Assembly (NCBI GenBank): GCA_039881045.1
Contig: JAYWVB010000085.1
Coordinates: forward strand, 1-64,000
Origin: Chaetomium olivaceum
Lineage: Eukaryota > Ascomycota > Sordariomycetes > Sordariales > Chaetomiaceae
DNA: 64,000 bases
Reading direction: 5' to 3'
In this document: positions 22,786 through 34,361 of the stretch, one piece after another
Layout: every line of letters starts with the position of its first letter
Numbering within the stretch: position 1 is the stretch's first letter
Position numbers and translations under genes: made by a program
The notes under the pieces: generated by a model
What the model was told of the DNA's origin: nothing
What the model saw: only the letters and a program-made list of their open reading frames with translations
The model's database searches: none

Positions 22786-23282
22786 ATGCCTACCACCAAC
22801 CCCCCCACTGCCAAAGTCCTTGTTCAGGCTATGGCAAAGATTGTCGAGAGAAGGACCAAGACGAAGGAGAACCTTGACAAAGCTAAGAGTGACAAAGACG
22901 CCCTGGTCAAGAAGAGTAAGCCGAGTATTCATATTCTTGCAACGAAGTTTATTAATCAACCTTGTCAACTCTAGATGGTTCCCAAACTGAACGGGACCGC
23001 CTCACGACTAAGATCAAAAGACTGCAAGGCGAACTGGATCAATGGCCCGATACCTACGAGACCGAGTTGAAGCGATGGCTTCTGGCACAGCAGTCTGTTC
23101 CTAATGGGTGAGCTGAGCGGCTGATGCAGAATCGATGAATGGCGGTATAGTCCAGATGTTAACAGGTATCTCTATACAGTACAAAATGGACAGCTTTGCC
23201 CCAGGAGATCAAGAACGAGATTTCCAAGTACCTCCAGACTACGCGTATCAGACAGATCGAGCAGGAGATTCTGAAGAAGTAA
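22786..23282 (+). CDS. Small lysine-rich hypothetical protein, three exons
   Basis: Not matched to any known family. Exons 22786-22915, 22975-23107 and 23180-23282; introns of 59 and 72 bp have GTAAG and GTGAG donors and TAG and CAG acceptors. The spliced frame is exactly 122 codons (121 residues). It starts MPTTNPPTAKVLVQAMAK, runs through a charged ERRTKTKENLDKAKSDKD helix, then LTTKIKRLQGELDQWPDTYE, and ends ALPQEIKNEISKYL and IRQIEQEILKK. The heptad-like hydrophobics suggest a coiled coil. There is no signal peptide or membrane helix. A TATA-like box and CT-rich leader precede it. The precise fit of both introns argues for a real gene. Confidence 0.6.
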
Positions 23283-23709
23283 TCCTTGGGTTTGGAGAGC
23301 GAGGGTCTAGAACTCTTGGTACTGGATAGTGTATAAATGCATGCTAGTAATATGGTAAAAGCCATGGCCTAGTGGGTTTCATTCTTATGTGTTGCACTCG
23401 AGCTGGCTGGGCCACCGATGTATGGGTCGCATGCAGGACATGTACCTAGGTAGTTTCGTCATCGTGCCGGACTACACGTAGATGGATCAATCAAACACAT
23501 TGCCCACCATTTCAGTTCTTTGATTGCTAGTTCAGAGTGACGGGAAACTCCGCCGCAAGGGAACGGTGGTGGGTCTAACTGGTTGTCAAGTAACAGAACT
23601 GTTCCAGAACTCGATCCACAATGATGGGCAATTCCAGCAGGCTTGCTCACTAAACCTAATCCATTTGCACGACGAGACCGCGAGACTCGCCTTCCTTCTG
23701 CCCTCTCCC

Positions 23710-24770
23710 TCAGTTCGACCAGACCGCCGGCCCGGGAGGCTGGTAGTCGAAGAGTTCGAAACCTTCTTCCGGCTCACTCGCAGCAAGAAACTGGTTCTCC
23801 GGGACCAGGAGCCCTAACGATAGCAAAGACACATAGTTAGCATAAACATCGAGAGGCTGGACTACCTTGGTTGTTGAACAAAAACGGGATTGCTTACCAG
23901 GCTGATCAACAACGTACGTCCCTGGAAACCTCGCAAACTCTCTCGGTGCCCCTCCACCAGGACCCATAATGTTCACATGTGCGCAATGTACATACCACTA
24001 TATAATTGCGTGTAGTAGTGGGCATAAACTGCTCAATTTGCATGAGGTACTTTCCCGGCGGCGTCGTTGCCGGATGGTGAAATTGTACTACGGCAAGCGG
24101 CCTCCTGGTTAGCGCTGGCTTGTCTTGCGATACGCAGTCGGAATGACTTCAAAACGTACGTCGGACCCTTTCCAAAGTAACCACTTGTCGTTGGCAACCG
24201 GGCCGCCATTACGCGATCTTGAACCAGTCGCCATCGCCTTGGTAATTCTCAAGGTCGTCATCGGGGGCCCGTGACAGGTAAATCATGCCAGGGCCGGGGT
24301 GCCAGAAGTATCCATATTTGCCGTGACCATCCCTCGAGACGCGGAAGCCGACTTCAGATCCAGCTAGAACCTCTGCGGTCTCAGTTGTAGCCGCCCAGTG
24401 AAACGCATTTCCACCGCATGTGATGTTTGAGCTGTCGATCTCCATAACCGGCGGCGTTTTGGGAAACTGGCTTCCCTCCCACTCCACTGGGTCGTAGGCA
24501 AAACGAGGGGCTACGTCACTAGATGTCGAGTATGTTAGGGTAAAGGTGTTCTTAATTTGGTAACTCGAGTGGCTGGGCTGAACACACCGGACATATTTCC
24601 ATTCTGGTGACTCGGTGCCATTTACCAGAAGAATTCCCGTGAGTTCTTGAGAAGGTTTCAGTCAGGAATACTATTTTGTTGTAAGAAATTTGACAGTGTT
24701 ATTTACGGTGGCAAGATACCCCTCCGATAAAAATGGCACAGAATAAAGTAGGGAGGTACGGCGCCATCAT
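23710..24770 (-). CDS. AA9 lytic polysaccharide monooxygenase (frame-broken)
   Basis: Copper enzyme that oxidatively cleaves cellulose and related glucans outside the cell. ATG 24770 opens a signal peptide (MMAPYLPTLF...GGVSC) whose predicted cleavage leaves His1; intron 24646-24706 splits the codon after that His, giving HQLTGILLVNG. Then come the disulfide motif SSNITCGGNAF, the second copper His in WHPGPGMIYLS, GDWFKIA, VANDKWLLWKGSD, intron 24088-24159, YNFTI and TTPPGKYLM, the axial Tyr region WYVHCAHVNI, FPGTYVVDQPG, intron 23814-23897, and LLVPENQFLAA to the TGA at 23710. Three frame breaks of one or two bases lie near 24208, 24072 and 24000. Full-length architecture is present, so it may be functional if these are sequence errors; otherwise it is a recent pseudogene. 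Confidence 0.85.
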
Positions 24771-26002
24771 GAGCGTGTATACATGTGAAATGAGGGGGGT
24801 TGGACATAGAGGTGACAGGCCCGTTTATCGCGGCAATCTCAATCCCTTTACATGGGAATCGAGCCCTATAGACCGGTACATAGCAACGCGCTGGTCGCTG
24901 TGTCATATCATTAACTCTACTCTTGAACGCACAAGTAATCTGTTCCCGCACCTGCCGAAGGATCGGAGGATTCTGGTCTAATATGGCCGTACAGGATCGG
25001 AGGAACGCTTGCCCCTAATAGGGTTGCAGTCGAGACTGCGGCTCGACAGCGGGCTTTGACGATTGGAGTCCCCTTCTAAATGTATCACGGTCGGGGCGGA
25101 GGACAACTTAGACGCTAAACATCTCCTTCAATGACAGAGCTACTTGCGTCCTTACTCTATACATTAGCGCTGGTTGATGCGATCCTGCCGGCATCTCTGA
25201 CTCCGTTTACACCCTCCTTCAATCTACTCAAGGGGGTAATATCATCCGCTGTCGATTGCCCACACAGCTTTAGTGACCCCCGTCGTCTTGAACCCGTCTC
25301 AGCATGCGGCATTGTATTCGACAACGGAACTAAGACCGAATGATCAAACACTCGGCAGTTCACGACTCTAAAACCAAAGTGAATGGTCCTTCTTCAATTC
25401 CTGAGTCTGCCTAGGTGTTTGCCCGCGGAGAAAGAGCCATTGATCATGACAACATGGTTGGAACTGCTGATATAAGGCTGTAATACTTATAAGGTATCTA
25501 CGTGACCTCGTCGAAGCCAAAGCAACCTTGGCCCTGGTCCAATAGTCGCTGAGTAACACTACCCTAGTCTTAGCAAAGGCCCGTCTGTCAGCCAACAAGC
25601 ACCACCTTGTCAGTAAAATCTTAGAAGCCGTCAGCATTTCGACAAGGTTTGCTACCTGTAAACAGCCCTAACCCTGACTAGCACCTGCCCTCTATGGCCG
25701 CCAATCTTGTCTCCAGTCCCTACAGACTTGACGTCGTTTGATACACAAACTGCCCCCTCAAGAAGTTGTAGTTCTATTAGCTCAGGTGTAAAAGACTTAA
25801 TAGCGTTACATAAATGGCAACGTTTAGATGAGGCGGATAGTATAAAGTAATTATTCTGAACACAGCTCTAACCAACCTAGGTAGCTACCTTGCTAAGGTA
25901 GGTAGGGTGTACTCTTCGAGAAGGTCAATCTCTCTGCTCTCACTACCACTCTCGTACTAATTACCTAGGTATCTAAACAACCTCTCTAATTTGCTGCTGG
26001 AC
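24771..26002. other. Intergenic region, AA9 promoter side and esterase 3' side
   Basis: About 1.2 kb with only short open frames without domains. TAGGTA-type motifs occur at 25876-25910 and 25961-25973. The left part carries the AA9 promoter; the right part is the 3' flank of the esterase. No gene seen. Confidence 0.5.
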
Positions 26003-26911
26003 CTAAGTCCGTGTAAAAAACGACCAAATCTCCCCAGGAACCCATGAGTTCGCTCCGCTCTCAGGCCCATTGTCCACCGCACCAGGCCAGTGGCCGCCAT
26101 CGTGAGCAATCCAGGTCACAGGGTAACCCTCCTTGCACCCAGTAAAGTCGGTTTTGACGTGTGTTCTACTGCCCTGTCCCGGCTCGGGCGCGTTTGTCGC
26201 TGCACAACCATTGTTTTTTACAAAACGGTCACGCAGGCCTCGGCCGCCCGCAATGTTCAGAGTGCCGTCGCTGATTCCGTGGATCCCAAGGTATGCAATC
26301 GGGTCGTTACCTCCATCGCACCCAGACAGCTGGCCCCCAGCAATGACAGCAACACCCTTGAAATCCTTGGCGCGCGCGCAAGCAATGGCATATGTCATGG
26401 CACCGCCATATGAAAAGCCGATGCTGAAACGCTGCTGCTGATCGACACAGAGTGCGTCCTCAATATACTTGGCCATGGCGTCGACAAATGCAATGTCCTC
26501 GCCTCCTGAATTGGCCCAACCGTTGTTGATACCCTGTGGTGCCACGAGGATGGCCGTCTCCTTGGCGTTCCGTTGCATGCCATAATACGACCACAACTCC
26601 TTGTCGCTACCGCCACTTGAAACGTCTTGCATGGTCCCCCCAACCCAGTGGAAGGCAAAAATGACCTTGTACGGTTTTCTCTGGTCGTAGTTGTTCGGGA
26701 CACGCACGATGAACTGTCGTTGCTTGCCATTCACCGTGACCGATTTCGTACCCGAGGAAAATGGCGTCTTTCCGCATCCTGAAGAAGAGATTGCCGACAC
26801 AGCTCTCTCAATGATGTTGCTTGGATCGGCTCGTGTGACAGCTGGTGAGGCGTACACCAAGGCTGACGAAGCAGCGAGAAGCCAGAGTGAAAAGGAGTGG
26901 TAAGGGAGCAT
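26003..26911 (-). CDS. CE1-type feruloyl esterase, secreted
   Basis: Releases ferulic and related hydroxycinnamic acids esterified to arabinoxylan. One exon, 302 residues. The start at ATG 26911 gives a signal peptide (LWLLAASSALVYA); longer upstream frame is not needed. Alpha/beta-hydrolase features: FAFHWVGGTM oxyanion region, nucleophile S167 in GFSYGG, D215 in HGISDGT, and H274 in HDGGHWPG. Cysteines at 46, 155, 178, 198, 236 and 259 could form the disulfides usual in this FaeB/FaeC-like group. It resembles Neurospora fae-1-type enzymes. No carbohydrate-binding module. A TATATTAA on the minus strand near 26975-26982 may be its TATA box. Acetylxylan or polyhydroxybutyrate-type esterase is an alternative within the same fold. 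Confidence 0.88.
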   Translation of the reverse strand: MLPYHSFSLWLLAASSALVYASPAVTRADPSNIIERAVSAISSSGCGKTPFSSGTKSVTVNGKQRQFIVRVPNNYDQRKPYKVIFAFHWVGGTMQDVSSGGSDKELWSYYGMQRNAKETAILVAPQGINNGWANSGGEDIAFVDAMAKYIEDALCVDQQQRFSIGFSYGGAMTYAIACARAKDFKGVAVIAGGQLSGCDGGNDPIAYLGIHGISDGTLNIAGGRGLRDRFVKNNGCAATNAPEPGQGSRTHVKTDFTGCKEGYPVTWIAHDGGHWPGAVDNGPESGANSWVPGEIWSFFTRT

Positions 26912-27568
26912 GATGTTGGTCTTTACTTGCCGAAGGACCAGGCGCGGTAGCAAAAACAAGGGGAAAATCCAGCTTAATATACCTGACCACATGAGAAGAC
27001 AAGGCACATGTACTATTGTTCGACCGTTACATCGCCCCATAGCACTAGTATCTCTCACGCCTCCAGGAGGAACACCCTTCCGTCGGAGCCTTGTTGTCGA
27101 CTCCCCGTGAAGGATACGACATGCTTGGCACCCATCACAAAATCTGATTTGTGCGCATGATACTGAAACATGGCAATTCGGAGAAGTTGAAAGCTGGAAT
27201 GTGTGGCACAAACATTCGTGACACTTGATACGTGGAAAAGGCAGCCTTATGATACCCAAGTAGCGCATGCGCTCCTATCGCGACACTGCCGACGAACCAG
27301 ATCCGTCCTGAATTGGGGTCGGGCTCCCGTCTTGGGAGCCGAGACGGAAGATCATTGTCGACTAGCGTTTAACCGAGATGCGTATGTAACCTTGTTCTAC
27401 CAGTGGCACTGGCTACGCATCGAATATGATCTCCTTTTTTCTCGCGTGTATTGGGAGTATCCATGATTGCCATCACGAACTCTATGGCGGGGCGTTGACC
27501 GTGCTTCTTCCCCGAGCTTTTCGCATTACTGCCATGCGAGCAGTGCCCCCATTTCAATACCTTATCTG
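26912..27568. other. Intergenic region (esterase promoter)
   Basis: About 660 bp between the esterase start and the 3' end of the GMC gene. It holds the esterase promoter and leader; no gene or clear repeat seen. Confidence 0.5.
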
Positions 27569-29563
27569 CTAGTTATGGTCTTCAAAAATCATTGCTGCTG
27601 CTTTTTCAGCAATAGCATACACCGTCGCTTGCAAATGTGCGCTGATCTGTAGCGGCATCACGCTGGCATCGACAACCCGCAGCCCTTTGACCCCATAAAC
27701 ACGAAGCCTTTCATCGACAACACCCCCAGCTGGTCCCGTATCGCCCCCCATTGCACATGTCCCGACAGGATGCCAATCCGTTGTTGCGGCGCGTTTCAAC
27801 CACGAGCGCAGGCCCTCGTCAGTCTCCGTTTCAGCCAGCGATGGCTGCACTTGCGTTTGGATGATGGATGCCAGCGGCCGAGTCGAGGAAATCTTCTCGG
27901 CGAACCGATGAGCCCGGAGCGCAATCTCCAAGTCCAGATGACCGTTTCTGCCGCCAAAGTACTGTGGGTCTATGGCAAGCTGGGTCCGCCTTGCGTTGCT
28001 ATCTATGACTGGCGGTTGAATATGAACGCTTCCACTTGAGAACGGGTACTGCAGAATCTGCAGCAAGCTCCCGTACTTCTTTCCGTCTGGAGTAACAGGA
28101 GGTCTGTCAAGACCCCAATTACCCAGATCAAAGATGAATTCGACATGGCCCAACATACTGGACCGGCTCTCGAAACGGCGACGAAGGAAGCGGTCGCGAT
28201 CCGCCGTCGGGCTAGGGGACGTGTCCGTAGCAGCCGAAGAGAGCAGCACATTCAGCGTGTCTGGTTGGATAAACCGAGAAGCTGATACGTATGAGATGGA
28301 GACGGGAAGAATGGTTAGGGGCCCGGTCATTGCCTCGGCGTACTCCTCACGGGCTGCGGCAAGAATCGAGTCGATTTGCAAATCATCCGGGTTATTCAGG
28401 ATCGGATCGACTTCGAATACTGTTGTCGTGGCTGTGGTTTCACGGTTAGCGGCGTAACCAAAGCACATACCAATGGCATAAAACGGGGTAAGTTACTCAA
28501 ATGATCTTGGAGATTCTCGCCAACATTTGGGTTGTTTACTTTCACCGCGACCCCGGCAGCGGAGAGAACAACGCTGTCCCCGATACCTGACAGTTCCAGA
28601 ATCTGAGGAGACTGTACCGAGCCGGCCGACAGAATGACCTCCCTGCAAGCAAATGCAGAGAATTCCGCTCCGCCGTGGGAAAACCGGACGCCCTCGGCTT
28701 TCCAGGGGCTAGGGCCATTTCCATCCCTGGCCAACAAGATCTCGTGGACCTCGGCCGCTGTCAACAGGAACAAATTTGACCGGGGAAGAAACCGGGTTGT
28801 AATACGCTGTTGCGGCGTAGGACCTTGTAACATCCCGGGAATTGACCGAGACAACACTCGTCCAGCACCCGGTGTTGCTGCCCGCAAGGTGATTGTTATT
28901 TGTCTCGACGCCAAGCGAGTTCATGGTACGGTGCCAGAGTTTGTGAGATGCGGTAAATTCACGAGGATAAGACACCTGGACTGGGCCGCTGCGCCCAATA
29001 ACTCCATCATGGCGTGACACCGGAGTTTCTTTTTGAATTGTTTCACTCGGCTCGTGGAAAGATTCACTCTTCTTGAAGAACGGCCTATGCTGTTTCAGCC
29101 CGAGTTCCATGTTGGGTTTTGCACAATGGGGATACACTCTCATGAGGAAAGAGTTCCGAAATATCTCACAGGAGGTCGTCCCATCCCCAACCCGGGTTGC
29201 CAAGGTCGCGCCAATCATCATAACTTGTCGTGCTGCACGGTTCCAGGTCATGTAATTCAGGGCACTAGAACCCCCAAGGACCTTTCCTCGGGCCCATGGC
29301 ACTGTTCTCCCCCCTAGAGCCTTTTGTGGCACTGTCTTGAATCCCCAATCCAAGGAGGTCCCAAGTGCCTGGCCAGCCAGTCCAGGAAAGTCGACCGCGC
29401 TATTACCAACCGCCGGCGACCCAGCTTCTAGAACCCCGACCATAAAGCCCGGGTGTTCGGACAGCCGGGAAGCAACAGCTAGACCAGCGGTCCCACCACC
29501 AACAATGATGAAATCGAACTTCTTCTTCGCAAAGTCCTCGGGTGCGAGTTGCGGGCAATCCAT
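27569..29563 (-). CDS. GMC family FAD oxidoreductase (AA3 type), frame-broken
   Basis: FAD-dependent alcohol or sugar oxidase/dehydrogenase. Start at ATG 29563 (MDCPQLAP); no signal peptide follows, so it is probably intracellular. Motifs: FAD-binding IIVGGGTAGLAVASRL, GKVLGGSSALNYMTWNRAA, LFLLTAAEVHEIL, the GMC signature EVILSAGSVQSPQILELSGIG, GENLQDHL, and catalytic WHPVGTCAMG with VVDASVMP near the end. Introns: 29085-29169 and 28433-28496. Frame breaks lie at 29221-29225 (one base lost, between AARQ and YDDWRDLG) and at about 28782 (two lost or one gained). Both flanks stay conserved. Substrate cannot be told. It is divergent from the NCS1 permease gene. Confidence 0.85.
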
Positions 29564-30209
29564 GATTGCCCAGATCAGAACGTCAACGGCGCAGAAATAG
29601 GCTGAAGTTCGTTGTCCAAATGATAGACTCAAAACTAGGGTTTTACTTGACGAATGGGGGGGTCAAGGAATGATAGACTTCTTTATCTGAGCCTCCGTCA
29701 AATAAAGTGATGGTTGCCCCCGCCACCTCGTGTGATATTGGTCTCGTTTGCTGCATCGTTGCAGCTACGGGCGGAAAGCATGCGGGGTTTCAACGAGCAA
29801 TGTCGACCCCAGTTCCCACAGCCCCAATGAGATCTTGCGTTGAGACTTGGTCTGAACTCCCGATTTGGATCGTCGCTTACGGCTGTGTTACACGGCATAA
29901 GATAGGCTTCTGCATGGACCTTGGTGCAAAGCGGCTGCGTTCCCGTACCAGATGTGGAAGGTTTAGAGATTACAGCTCCCCATGTTAAGCAAGTGAGGTA
30001 CTTTGAAAGCGCAAGCCGGCAGGGATGGTGTTGCAGGATGTTGCACGCACTACTATCTGATATGTATGTACGTACATCACCTCGAGTCGTGAGGCCCAGA
30101 CTCATCTCTGCTCTTGCAAACATTCACCGCTTTCGCCACCCTCGCATTTCTCACTTGGACTACAGTAGCAGCTAATATATGCTGGTGCCGGTCTGCAAGT
30201 AACCTGAAC
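29564..30209. promoter_or_regulatory. Divergent promoter between GMC oxidoreductase and NCS1 permease
   Basis: 646 bp between two outward-facing start codons, without a gene. A repeated ATGTATGTACGTACAT-like palindromic stretch is at about 30061-30077. Shared regulation of the two genes is possible but not shown. Confidence 0.4.
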
Positions 30210-31924
30210 ATGAATAGAGACATGCCGGCGGACCAAAACAATTTCACGATGGCGACCCCGACTTTGGATCTCGAAACGGGCGAGAAGCCTGTTGTTGCGT
30301 CCGAGTCTGCTCTCATGCCAGCGGCTACATCAACCTCAACATCGGTAACGATTTTGTCAACACCGAACAAGCGACCCAATCTGCTCGATACACTCCGGTG
30401 CATCAATGACCGGATTGAAGGGTTATCTGGCTTTGAAGCACGCGGCATTACGCGCGTTCTCCCACAAGAGCGCAAGCCGGCATCGGCACTGGCTGACCTC
30501 CAAGTCTTTATTCTATGGTTCGGGGCCAACATTTCCGCCAACAACATGACAACAGGCCTCTTTGGCCCTCTCGTCTTCAACTTGGGATTTGGAGACAGTG
30601 TCTTGTGCGCCATTTTTGGCTGTTTCTTGGGCTGCGCATCCACGGCATACATGGCCATGTGGGGACCATGCAGCGGGAACCGGACAATGGTAGTACTGCG
30701 GTTCTTCATGGGCTACTGGCCATCCAAGTTGCCGTGCTTCTTGAACATTGTCCTGATGGTGGGGTACATCACGCTCAACATGATAATTTCGGGCCAGATC
30801 CTGTCCGCCGTGAGTGGTGGGGCTATGTCGATCGCAGTTGGCATTGTTGTTGTCGCCTTCGTGTGTTGGGTCGTTGCCGTTTTTGGCATGTTTATCTTTC
30901 ATACCTACGAAAGGTGAGTGATAACCACCGATGAGTTTCCAGTTTGGACTCCACGCATGCCATCCTCCGACAGTCACCAGACCGTACATACCCCCAAGAA
31001 GCCATGCTAACAAAAGCCCCTCCTAGATACGCGTGGATCCCCCAGATTCTGGCCTTGTTTGTTCTGATCGGCTGTGCTGGGCCGCACTTCGACTCGACGC
31101 TCCAATCTACCGGTGACGCGGCCACCCTCGCAGCCAACCGGCTCTCCTTTCTCTCATTGTGCTTCTATGTACCCAACTCATGGGCCGCCGCCGCTTCGGA
31201 CTTCTACGTCTATTACCCTGAAACTACGTCTAAACTGAAAATATTCTTGCTTACGCTCGCCGGCCTTTTCCTCTCGTTCACGCTGGTCTATCTCCTTGGG
31301 ATTGGACTCGCGTCAGGGGTCGCTTCTCGTGCGTCATGGGCCGAAGCCTTTGCTACCTCCATGGGCTCGTTAATTGTGGAGGCTTTTGATGGCCTGGCCG
31401 GCTTTGGAAAGCTCTGCAGTGTAATCATTGCTCTGGGCATCATTGCCAACAGCATCCCAGGGGCTTACTCGGCCGCGCTGGGAGTGCAGGTTCTTGGACG
31501 CTACGGCAAAGCCGTGCCAAGATGGGTGTGGACATGTTTCATTGTTATTATCGCGCTTGTGCTCGCTTTAGCAGGACGGGATAACCTGCTCGTCATCTTT
31601 GGCAACTTCCTCGCTCTGATGGGATACTGGGTTGAGATCATGATTGTTATTGTTATTGAGGAGCATGTGCTGTTTCGATGGAACAGTGAGTTCAACTGGG
31701 AAATGTGGGAGAGAAAACAATACCTGCCTGTCGGTATTTCGGCCCTCGTCGCGTTTCTCTTGGGATGGGTGGGTGCGGTTCTCGGCATGTATCAAGCATG
31801 GTACGTTGGGCCGTTGGCGGAGAAAGCCGGGATGAGTGATATTGGGCTTTGGCTAGGCTGTGGATTTACTATCCTGTCGTACCCGCCAATGCGATGGTTG
31901 GAAATGAAGATCATCGGGAGGTAG
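30210..31924 (+). CDS. NCS1 family permease (purine/cytosine type, FCY2-like)
   Basis: Plasma-membrane proton symporter for cytosine, purines or related compounds. Start chosen at ATG 30210 (MNRDMPADQ) because the upstream frame opens at TTG. One intron, 30915-31026 (GTGAGT, ATGCTAAC, CCTAG), joins YER to YAWIPQ. A hydrophilic N terminus is followed by ILWFGANISANNMTTGLFGP, the conserved first helix of NCS1 fungal permeases, then helices with FMGYWPSKLPCFLN, GGAMSIAVGIVVVAFVCW and AADFYVYYPE-like SDFYVYYPETTS, and GNFLALMGYW, about 12 membrane segments in all. It ends WLEMKIIGR. Intact. The divergent GMC gene and nearby Zn2Cys6 regulator could form a small catabolic unit. Confidence 0.9.
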
Positions 31925-32167
31925 TTACAGCTTTGGGCATGGTTGAAGGGATCAGGGTTTGATTTCAGGTCACCGCGTCGAGACATGAAGGAGCAGAGAT
32001 CATTCACCCACTTAGGTTGTTAGTGGTAACTGCCACCTATGACAACAGGCTAGAAGAGATTATCTTCGGATTAACGAACAACTTGGCCCCAGCCCTCCTG
32101 TCACCTCAGTGTGAAGATTGCTAGCGTTCTTGATGATATCAAACAAACATCTTCGTACCCGTCTTCG

Positions 32168-33780
32168 TCAGAGTTCTATCGCCTTCTGAAGCCCCGGTCG
32201 ACTTTGTTTCCAGTCATCGACTGTGATAAAACGCACAACGGCAGCCTTTTCGCCCTGGAGTTCGAACTTCACCTCCCGTATCCGCTTATCCGCCGGTACT
32301 TTCATGCTGTCAGTCACAAGCGAATTCGCGGCCTGCTCCTCCAATCTTATGGTTTGCGCGGCGATTTGTCCTGCCAATTTCGCGTCCCAGAGTCCTTCAC
32401 GTCGTGTACAGGATATAAGTAGTTCCGTGGCTCGCCATCGAAGGCGAGAGTTGCGGCATCGGGCGGCAACCATATGTAGCGGTCTGATGTAGCCCAACCC
32501 CGACGAGCACGAATACGGGCTACCTGATTCCTGTTGTTTCTTGACAAAGAACTCACAATGGCGCAATATCTCTTCATAATGAGCCTCCCAGTCGTCGTAA
32601 GCCGTCTCGCGCTCGCCGGGTCGGAAAATGTCGATCCGCAACCAGATCGCAATCATCAAGTGGTAAACGCGTAAGATGTAGGTACCCTCTCGATCTGGTG
32701 AATCTCCTGTCCCCGGAAGCGTTTTTGCGAGAACATCCAGTGCGTTTTGGCTGCTTTCCAACGCCTCACAGAGTTTTCGGTGCCGGACCACGAATTCTTG
32801 TAGTGCATCTGTCGAATACGAGGAGAGAAACTCGCTAGCCTGGAGGTAGGCCATGGTGTTATTAAGCAGAGTTTCGACGTACGAATGGGCATCTTGGACC
32901 GAAGGGAAAACAGTTGCCGGTTTCACATCGGTTACCAAGATATCAGGAGAACCGGCTTCCAGATAAGTGTCGTTTACAATGCCACGAAGTTGACCGTAAA
33001 TGGCGGCGAGAAGTGAGCGGAGGCGTGGAATCGGGACAGGGTACCCTGGGGTGGCGGCATTCTCGGGTTTCTGAGCCAAGGCTGCCGAACGCTCAAAGTC
33101 TTGCAAGAGCTTTGCCGCAGAACGGACGTGCTGAAAGGCTTCGGCGAGGTTGCCGCGGATGCTTGCCAGATAGATGAAGAGGAGAGACGCTGTCAGAATG
33201 CAGGAAGTGGCCTCTGCCGATGGAGGGTTAGTGGCCCGGCCGATAACTGTAAGTTGCCGGATAGATTGGTTGCATTGTTGCAGGGTGAACGCTGTCTCTT
33301 GGCCGAGTGCACCAGTCTCGAAAGCTTCGTATGCGGATCCAATGGCGATGACGAGGTGTCGGACCGGTGGATAATGAATTGCCGCCTGCAGCACCTCCCG
33401 GCCCCAGAACGACGAGTTGAAGTACCCACCCAAGGGTTTACACGCCTGAGACTGAAAGTAGAAGAAGCTTCTTCTCTCGGCGGGGGAGGCGAAGAGCACC
33501 GCCTGGGGCTCAGGGCTAGCATCCACGGACGTTGGGGCGCTCTGCCGATCCTGGGCATAGCCTTCGCATTCGCGGCCGGAGCCGGTACAACGGCGACAGT
33601 GCGGTTTCTCTTCGTCGCATTTCACTTTTCGTTTCCTAGCGTGCAGACCTATTAGCCCAAACTTGACCCAGTGAGGTGGCCATGGCCGGCAACCCCGGGC
33701 CGCACCTACTTGCACGTCAGACATCCTGTTTTAACCTTGCTGTAGAATTTAACGGCGCGCTGAACCTTGTTGGGCTCCAT
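32168..33780 (-). CDS. Zn2Cys6 fungal transcription factor
   Basis: DNA-binding regulator of unknown target. A naive start at 33724 misses the first cysteines. A better model starts at ATG 33780 (MEPNKVQRAV) and removes an intron at 33636-33709 (GTAGGT...CTAG), giving GCLTCKKRKVKCDEEKPHC and then RRCTGSGREC, all six zinc ligands with correct spacing. The rest is the usual helical middle region (REVLQAAIHYPPVRHLVIAIGSAYEAFE) without further motifs; about 512 residues. It is convergent with the NCS1 permease and divergent from the carboxypeptidase. Local control of the neighbouring genes is a guess based on position. Confidence 0.9.
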
Positions 33781-34361
33781 CCTAGGGTTACTCTAACTTC
33801 TTGAGCCTGATCGGGGTGGATCATCAGTGGACGGACAGGAGAACTCAGAGACTTCCCGCTTACCCTCTACCGGCGACGCTCGGATTAATAACGTGACTTT
33901 TGCGAGACAATGGCCGTCTAAACTATCGGTGTGAGACGGAGGCGCAGACCAATGGCACAGGCCCGGAAGAGGGGCGAATCAAAACAAGCGCCGAGCCAGT
34001 CAGGGGGTCGCAAGCCTCACGAGTCACGCCTCAGGTAGACTCGACAGCTGTGAATGACTGGGTTAAAGGAATGCTGTTCCATAAATACCGAATCAAACAC
34101 ATATCCGAGCGTCATCGGGAGATTGTGCTACCAGATACGTGTCTGAATAGGCTGAATAGACATAACTTCAAGGGGCTGTATTTCTCGTCGGTTCAGTTGC
34201 CGACTATAAAATCTAAATGGCATGCCGCATGGGAAAAGCAACCGAAGATGCCAAACTGTCGACCGACAATCCGACAACGGCAAGTGAACAGGACAATAAA
34301 AGTGTTCAAGGATCTACGCCCATATCCAGTCCCACGTCGTCTCAGAGCTGTCCTCGCCACA
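33781..34361. promoter_or_regulatory. Divergent promoter between Zn2Cys6 factor and S10 carboxypeptidase
   Basis: About 580 bp. An open frame crosses it and runs into the carboxypeptidase but has no domain character. A CCATAAATACC near 34078 and ACTATAAAATC at 34203-34213 are TATA-like for the plus-strand gene. Confidence 0.45.

Noticed and set aside
24771..24951. Minus-strand frame 24703-24951 as an extra AA9 exon or separate gene
   Set aside because: It has no signal peptide or AA9 motif; the AA9 start at 24770 in another frame fits much better.
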